Shown here: positions 5,840 to 9,125 of the stretch, piece by piece | How the letters are laid out: the number at the start of each line of letters is the position of its first letter | Numbering within the stretch: position 1 is the stretch's first letter | DNA from: Caulobacter sp. B11 | GTDB lineage: Bacteria > Pseudomonadota > Alphaproteobacteria > Caulobacterales > Caulobacteraceae | Length of the DNA: 9,125 bases | Direction: 5' to 3' | Assembly: GCF_002737765.1 (NCBI RefSeq) | Contig: NZ_PEGG01000056.1 | Location: 1 to 9,125 of the forward strand | Program-made: the position numbers and the translations under genes | The notes under the pieces: model-generated | The model's database searches: none | Told to the model about the DNA's origin: nothing | Seen by the model: the letters and a program-made list of their open reading frames with translations, nothing else

Positions 5840-7951
5840 CTAGATGATGTTCGTCAGCACGTCGAACATGTCCTTGGTCGCCTGGATCAGGCGGGCCGAG
5901 GCGTTGAACGCTTGCTGATAGGTGGTGAGGTTGATCAGTTCTTCGTCGAGATTGACCCCCTCCTGAGACTGGCGCTGGGTGTCGACCTCGACCTTGACCG
6001 AGTCCGCGGCGTCCTTGCGGCTTTCCGCCGTGGCGGCCTTGCGGGCGATGGTCCCAGCGAAATCGGCGCTGTAGCGCAGGACGCTCATCGACGAGGCGGC
6101 GGCGTCGCCCGCCGCGCCGAAACTGGCGGCGTTGTCGCCGGCCTTGGCCAGGGCCAGGGCGCCGCGGCCGTCTCCCACAGCCAGGGCCGGGGTCCCGGCG
6201 GCGGCGGTCAGGTTCAGCTTGGCGAACGGCAGGCGGGCGGGATCGGCGTTCATCGCGGTATCGACCGTGAAGCGTCCGCCGCGGGTGCTGCGCTCGCTGG
6301 GCCCGATGCCGAACAGCTGGCTCATCGCGGGTCCGCCGACGCCGCGTTCGGTGTCATCGGCGATCACCGACAGCGAGACGGGCGAGGCGCCGTTGGAGGC
6401 GAAGGTCAGCTCGCCCTTGGAGCCCAGCGAGAAGGCGCCATAGAGGCCCACCCCGCCATTGCGCGCGTTGAGGGCGTCGACCATGTCCTGCATCGTCGTG
6501 CCGGTCGGAACCGCGACCGCAAGATCGCGGATCCGCCCCCCCTCGACGTCGGTCAGGCGCAGGGTGATGGTCTCGCCCGGGGTGAAGCCATGAGGATCGG
6601 TGGTTTGCAGACCCGTTTCATAGGGAGAAAAGGTCGAGGTCCGGACGATGTCGTTGAGGCCGAAGAACTGGCTGAACCCCTTGCCGGCCTTCATGGACGG
6701 CGTGGTCGGGTCATCGGCGATCGCCAGGCCGTTGGCGGTGTTGGTCGTCGCCAGGCTCAGCGCCCCATCGGCGAAGGTGGCCGTTGCGGCGCCGCCGAGG
6801 GCGCTGTTCAACTGGGTGAGGAAATTGGCGCTGGTGAAGCTGGGGCCCGCCACGCCGTCGACCAGGGTCGTCCCGGCGGTGAAGTCGATTTCCACCCGCT
6901 TCTGGATAACGCCCGCGGCGTTGGTCACCGCCAGGGTGGTCTTGCCGCTGAAGCCGTTGAAGGCCTCGACCGAGCCCAGACCCGTGTTGCGGCCTTGCAG
7001 ACTGTTTGGGGCGGGGACCGAGGCCGAGGCGTTCGAGGCCCGATTGAGCTCATCGGCCGCGCGGGTGACGAACTCGCCCAGCTGGTCGGAGATGTTGGGC
7101 AGCTCGATATTGCGCAGGTCCAGCAAGCCCTTCAGCTCGCCGCTGCCCAGGAGCAGGGTCGAGGCTTGGCCGCCGCTGTTGGCCGTGCTGACCGTCAGAT
7201 AGCCGTTGGCGGCGCCGGACTGCTGGTAGCCGATGGTCGCCGCGCCTTCGCCGGCCAGGCTGGCCCCCTCGATCGACCGAATGATCACCCCGCCATTGGA
7301 CCGGCCGCTGATCTGAACGTTCATCAGGCTCGACAGTTCGTCGATCAGCCCGCCCTGAATGTTCTCCGAGCCGGTGGAATCGGCTCCGGTGGTCTTGGCG
7401 CGGGTGATGTCGGTGTTCAGGCCGTCGATCTGCTTGAGCAGGTCATTGACCCGATTGACGTCGGCCGAGATCCGTCCGTCGGCGTCCTTGGCCAGGCTCG
7501 ACAGCCCCGAGGTGATCCGCGCGGACTCCGCCAGGAAGTCCTCGATCTTGGACACCGCCTGGGTGCGTAGCAGGCTCGAGGTGGGATTGTCGGCCGCCGA
7601 GGAGAAGGCCGAGAACACATCGTCCAGGCGCGAGAAGAAGTTGGTTTCGGCGCTTGGATCGCCAAACAGGGCCTGGGCGCTGTCCAGGGCACCCGCCAGG
7701 GCCGCGGCGCGGCCGGAGTCCGACGCGGCGTTCAGGCTGGCGGCCTGCAGGAACTTGTCGGCGGCCCGCTTGATGGTGTCGATATTGACGCCCACGCCCA
7801 TGCCGTTCGACACGAGGTTGGACTGGCCGATGGTCTTGCGGACATAGCCGGCGGTATTGACGTTGGCGATGTTGTCGGAGACGACGCGCAGGCCCGTCTG
7901 GGCCGCCATCATGCCCGAGGTCGCGATGTTCAGGACGGTGTTCAGCGACAT
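5840..7951 (-). CDS. flgK: FlgK, flagellar hook-associated protein 1 (HAP1), large form
   Basis: FlgK makes the first junction ring on the hook tip, below FlgL. The 703-residue protein starts with the axial-protein D0 signature: residues 12-36 include SGMMAAQTGLRVVSDNIA followed by NVNTAGY. It ends with the matching D0 helix GVNLDEELINLTTYQQAFNA...MFDVLTNII (665-703), where NLDEE and YQQAF are diagnostic of FlgK. It has no Sec signal, consistent with type III export. At 703 residues it is about 150 longer than Salmonella FlgK (553); the excess falls in the central, probably surface-exposed region (roughly 300-600), rich in Gly, Ala, Ser and Thr. The ATG at 7951 has a strong AGGAGA (7964-7959) 7 bases upstream. 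A sigma-54 promoter at 8129-8114 implies a leader of about 150 bases. In Caulobacter the equivalent gene has been called flaN and is divergent from the hook operon, as here. Confidence 0.95.
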   Translation of the reverse strand: MSLNTVLNIATSGMMAAQTGLRVVSDNIANVNTAGYVRKTIGQSNLVSNGMGVGVNIDTIKRAADKFLQAASLNAASDSGRAAALAGALDSAQALFGDPSAETNFFSRLDDVFSAFSSAADNPTSSLLRTQAVSKIEDFLAESARITSGLSSLAKDADGRISADVNRVNDLLKQIDGLNTDITRAKTTGADSTGSENIQGGLIDELSSLMNVQISGRSNGGVIIRSIEGASLAGEGAATIGYQQSGAANGYLTVSTANSGGQASTLLLGSGELKGLLDLRNIELPNISDQLGEFVTRAADELNRASNASASVPAPNSLQGRNTGLGSVEAFNGFSGKTTLAVTNAAGVIQKRVEIDFTAGTTLVDGVAGPSFTSANFLTQLNSALGGAATATFADGALSLATTNTANGLAIADDPTTPSMKAGKGFSQFFGLNDIVRTSTFSPYETGLQTTDPHGFTPGETITLRLTDVEGGRIRDLAVAVPTGTTMQDMVDALNARNGGVGLYGAFSLGSKGELTFASNGASPVSLSVIADDTERGVGGPAMSQLFGIGPSERSTRGGRFTVDTAMNADPARLPFAKLNLTAAAGTPALAVGDGRGALALAKAGDNAASFGAAGDAAASSMSVLRYSADFAGTIARKAATAESRKDAADSVKVEVDTQRQSQEGVNLDEELINLTTYQQAFNASARLIQATKDMFDVLTNII

Positions 7952-8071
7952 CTAGAAATCTCCTGCCCGCTCGGCAATCACGGAACGGCACAGCGCGTCC
8001 TTGCCGGGCGAAACTTGCCGGGTCGGGGGGGGCTTGCGACCCACGCTATGCTTCAAGCCATTGAATTTCAT
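7952..8071 (-). CDS. Possible 39-residue leader peptide upstream of flgK
   Basis: Within the predicted flgK leader, an ATG at 8071 opens a 39-codon frame whose TAG (7954-7952) directly touches the flgK ATG at 7951, in the same frame. A purine-rich AGAGGAA (8087-8081) lies 9 bases before the ATG, a plausible Shine-Dalgarno. The peptide starts MKFNGLKHSVGRKPPPTRQV and is basic; I recognise no family. The third-position G+C, about 70%, is lower than in flanking genes. Codons 9-10 onwards include an 8-base C run (plus-strand G 8025-8032). The frame overlaps an IHF-like site and two ftr-like sites, so its sequence may be set by DNA-binding constraints rather than by protein. It could be a genuine coupled leader peptide or chance. 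Confidence 0.3.
   Translation of the reverse strand: MKFNGLKHSVGRKPPPTRQVSPGKDALCRSVIAERAGDF
7986..8000 (+). promoter_or_regulatory. ftr-like FlbD site, weaker copy, in the flgK leader
   Basis: CGGCACAGCGCGTCC matches 10 of 15 positions of the best ftr-like site in this window (8186-8200), keeping the CGGCA left half and GCG. It lies about 110 bases downstream of the predicted flgK start of transcription. A further CGGCAA at 7972-7977 could instead be the half-site. This is a comparison within the window only. Confidence 0.35.
8006..8020 (-). promoter_or_regulatory. ftr-like FlbD site in the flgK leader
   Basis: On the minus strand the site reads CGGCAAGTTTCGCCC, and on the plus strand it has GGC, seven bases, GCCG (8007-8020), the same spacing as the site at 8186-8200. 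TTGCCGGG occurs twice, at 8001-8008 and 8015-8022, as a 14-bp-spaced direct repeat. The position is about 90 bases downstream of the predicted flgK transcription start, which fits the known downstream ftr elements of Caulobacter flaN. Confidence 0.55.
8054..8066 (-). promoter_or_regulatory. IHF-like site in the flgK leader
   Basis: The minus strand reads ATTCAATGGCTTG, matching 12 of 13 positions of the IHF consensus WATCAANNNNTTR. It sits between the flgK sigma-54 promoter and the downstream ftr-like sites, where DNA bending would bring a bound activator to the polymerase. It mirrors the site at 8247-8259. Confidence 0.5.
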
Positions 8072-8113
8072 GGCAATTCGTTCCTCTCGCCGTGCGGGCG
8101 ATGAAGGAGAGTG

Positions 8114-8129
8114 CGCAAGGACCGCGCCA
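8114..8129 (-). promoter_or_regulatory. Sigma-54 promoter of flgK-flgL(-mnmA)
   Basis: The minus strand reads TGGCGCGGTCCTTGCG: the -24 GG and -12 GC are separated by exactly 10 bases, and both flanks (TGGC, TTGC) match the sigma-54 consensus. Transcription should start near 8103, giving a leader of about 150 bases. Sigma-54 requires an ATP-dependent activator, expected to be FlbD bound at the ftr-like sites. Confidence 0.75.
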
Positions 8130-8152
8130 ACTGGCCCTGTGACCCGGGGACG

Positions 8153-8167
8153 CGGCAAGCCCGGCCC
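8153..8167 (+). promoter_or_regulatory. Weak third ftr-like sequence between the two promoters
   Basis: CGGCAAGCCCGGCCC has GGC, seven bases, GCCC and so resembles the site at 8186-8200 in half-sites and spacing, but the right half is off by one base. It is listed as a candidate only; in this GC-rich DNA such matches arise easily. Confidence 0.25.
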
Positions 8168-8185
8168 TCCTGGACGCATCTGACT

Positions 8186-8200
8186 CGGCAAAAAGCGCCG
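8186..8200 (+). promoter_or_regulatory. ftr-like FlbD site upstream of fliK
   Basis: CGGCAAAAAGCGCCG is an imperfect dyad (CGGC...GCCG) with an A-rich centre, the best ftr-like element here. It lies about 110 bases upstream of the predicted fliK transcription start at about 8302, a normal distance for a sigma-54 enhancer, with an IHF-like site in between. In Caulobacter, FlbD binds such elements to activate late and repress early flagellar genes. Confidence 0.6.
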
Positions 8201-8246
8201 CAGCAGGACGTTTTCAAGGTGTAAAATCTTCTTTAATATTGTTTTA

Positions 8247-8259
8247 GTTCAAATGCTTA
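8247..8259 (+). promoter_or_regulatory. IHF-like site upstream of fliK
   Basis: GTTCAAATGCTTA contains the core TCAA, four bases, TTR of the IHF consensus and differs only in its first two bases. It follows a marked AT-rich stretch (8219-8246), as strong IHF sites often do, and lies midway between the ftr-like element and the -24 box. IHF bending here is known for the Caulobacter hook operon promoter. Confidence 0.6.
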
Positions 8260-8275
8260 GTGGATTTCTTCCGGT

Positions 8276-8291
8276 TGGCCCGGGGGTTGCT
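8276..8291 (+). promoter_or_regulatory. Sigma-54 promoter of the fliK (hook) operon
   Basis: TGGCCCGGGGGTTGCT has GG (8277-8278) and GC (8289-8290) separated by exactly 10 bases, within TGGC and TTGCT, close to the full consensus. Transcription should begin near 8302, leaving a leader of about 50 bases before the fliK start. Confidence 0.8.
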
Positions 8292-8354
8292 GAGAGAGGG
8301 GCGGACCAAGGCGGCCTCAGTTGGGGGACGCCAAACCACCGAGCCCCAGTGCGA

Positions 8355-9125
8355 ATGACCGCGATTGTCGCTTCCACCGCTCCATCCTCCAGCCTGCCGG
8401 CCACCGCCGGCGGTGCGCCGCAGGGCGAGAGCGGCGCGTTCGGCGATCTGCTGGCCGCGCTGGACGGTGGGACGACCGCCGATCCGGCCGATGAGCTCGC
8501 CGCGGCGACGGTGACGACGGCGGACCTCGCCAATCCCGCCGCCCAATCTGACGGCCTCGACGCCGCCCAAGCCGCGGCCCTGGCCGCCGCCCAGGCCGCC
8601 GCCGCCGCCAACCTGGTGGCCGCGATGAGTCTGCCCGTCGCCCAGGCCAGCCCGCAGTCGGTCCCCGTCGAGGACGCCGACAAGACGAGTGGCTCGGACG
8701 TCGCCGCCGTGAACCCCGACGTCATCAGTCCCGCCCTCCCCAGCCTCGACCTGGCCGGGCCGGACCTCCTTTCGCCGATGGGGGAAGGCTCCCCCCTCGC
8801 CGCCGCCACGCCCGCCGAGACCGCGCTTTCGGCTCTGAACGTCGACCTCGCCTCGGTTCCGGCCGGAACGACGCCCGCGCCGCAAGCGGGCCGCGCCGCC
8901 GAGACCGCCCGCCCGCCCGCGCTGGCGGCCCTGCCCGAAGTCGTCTCCGTGGTCGGCGTCATCGTCGCGCCGACGGCCCCGAAGGCGGAGGCCGCCCCAG
9001 CGCCCATCCCCGCGGACGCCGTGGCGCCCGCCGCGCCCGCCGCGACCGCCGCGACCGCTGCACAGCCGGTCCCGACCACGCCTCCGGTCAAGACCCCGGA
9101 CGACAAGGCCTCCAACCCCAAGATC
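8355..9125 (+). CDS. fliK: Probable FliK, flagellar hook-length control protein, N-terminal 257 residues (cut by window edge)
   Basis: FliK is secreted through the flagellar export gate during hook growth, measures hook length and triggers the switch from hook to filament substrates. The frame is open from ATG 8355 to the right edge. The product begins MTAIVASTAPSSSLPATAGG, has no Sec signal and is extremely rich in Ala and Pro, with an Ala/Gln helix-prone run at about 69-91 and a Pro/Ala linker at about 205-250. FliK N-termini are low-complexity and poorly conserved, so the call rests on position: downstream of a sigma-54 promoter divergent from flgK, where Caulobacter has the first gene of its hook operon (flgD and flgE would follow). 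The diagnostic C-terminal domain lies outside. The start is uncertain: no Shine-Dalgarno is evident, and an in-frame GTG occurs at 8349. Confidence 0.7.
   Translation, partial: MTAIVASTAPSSSLPATAGGAPQGESGAFGDLLAALDGGTTADPADELAAATVTTADLANPAAQSDGLDAAQAAALAAAQAAAAANLVAAMSLPVAQASPQSVPVEDADKTSGSDVAAVNPDVISPALPSLDLAGPDLLSPMGEGSPLAAATPAETALSALNVDLASVPAGTTPAPQAGRAAETARPPALAALPEVVSVVGVIVAPTAPKAEAAPAPIPADAVAPAAPAATAATAAQPVPTTPPVKTPDDKASNPKI

Larger units (their letters stand above)
7952..8354. other. Divergent flagellar control region between flgK and fliK
   Basis: These 403 bp carry two back-to-back sigma-54 promoters, two IHF-like sites and three or four ftr-like (FlbD-type) sites, listed separately. 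The layout is nearly mirror-symmetric except that the flgK elements lie in the transcribed leader. In Caulobacter crescentus the divergent flaN/flbG units are known to be driven by sigma-54, the response regulator FlbD acting at ftr elements, and IHF, with some ftr elements downstream of the flaN start; the match of layout is the basis for calling this the same system. An AT-rich island at about 8211-8270 stands out sharply from its GC-rich surroundings. Confidence 0.8.

Noticed and set aside
4820..7570. A very long plus-strand open frame opposite mnmA, flgL and flgK
   Set aside because: It is antisense to three firmly identified genes. In GC-rich DNA the complementary frame is often stop-free, and the product is a repetitive Gly/Ala/His/Val-rich sequence of no known family.
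8023..8038. Plus-strand G-run followed by TTGC as a sigma-54 -12 box
   Set aside because: The -24 half is only part of the G homopolymer, with position 2 a C, and the nearest plus-strand gene is more than 300 bases away.
8044..8060. Minus-strand TGGC...AGC resembling a second sigma-54 box
   Set aside because: GG and GC are 11 rather than 10 bases apart, a spacing sigma-54 does not tolerate well; the box at 8114-8129 has exact spacing.
7952..8191. Longer 79-codon version of the frame upstream of flgK
   Set aside because: Its upstream ATG at 8191 lies before the predicted transcription start at about 8103, so the transcript could not contain it; only the inner ATG at 8071 is plausible.
8249..9121. 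Minus-strand open frame opposite the start of fliK
   Set aside because: The Ala/Gly-rich product mirrors the Ala/Pro codons of fliK, and the sigma-54 promoter at 8276-8291 points the other way.

Overview
The window is GC-rich (roughly two-thirds G+C by eye), almost fully coding, and looks like the chromosome of an alphaproteobacterium of the Caulobacter/Phenylobacterium group. The strongest pointers are the alphaproteobacterial form of MnmA, a parvulin-type lipoprotein next to secA and argJ, and above all a divergent flgK/fliK flagellar locus whose control region matches the sigma-54/FlbD/IHF architecture known from the Caulobacter crescentus flaN/flbG pair. I see no mobile element, CRISPR array, rRNA or tRNA.

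Left part (1-3643): the first 109 codons of secA run off the left edge on the minus strand. A 405-bp divergent intergenic region (328-732) separates it from a plus-strand set: a parvulin-like lipoprotein (TTG start), argJ (ATGA overlap with the preceding gene) and a small acidic YbjN/CesT-like protein of unknown role (2-bp gap to argJ). A good -35/-10 pair for secA is visible; the promoter of the parvulin set is less clear. The parvulin domain appears to have lost both conserved histidines, and ArgJ carries an unusual N-terminal extension of about 85 residues.

Middle and right part (3663-7951, minus strand): flgK, flgL and mnmA lie in that transcriptional order with gaps of 9 and 44 bp. flgK and flgL encode the two hook-filament junction proteins; mnmA encodes the tRNA 2-thiouridylase and may be a passenger of the flagellar transcript. 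mnmA converges on the small gene at 3643 with only 19 bp between them, and a short hairpin covers both stop codons.

Right edge (7952-9125): a 403-bp control region, then the first 257 codons of an Ala/Pro-rich protein that by position is FliK, the hook-length regulator. The region holds two divergent near-consensus sigma-54 promoters (8114-8129 minus, 8276-8291 plus), each paired with an IHF-like site (8054-8066 and 8247-8259) and one or more FlbD/ftr-like elements (7986-8000, 8006-8020, 8186-8200). For flgK the IHF and ftr elements are downstream of the start of transcription, in the leader; for fliK they are upstream. The same flgK leader can encode a 39-residue peptide with its own Shine-Dalgarno, whose TAG abuts the flgK ATG in frame. 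That overlap of a possible leader peptide with enhancer-type sites is the most unusual thing I can see here.
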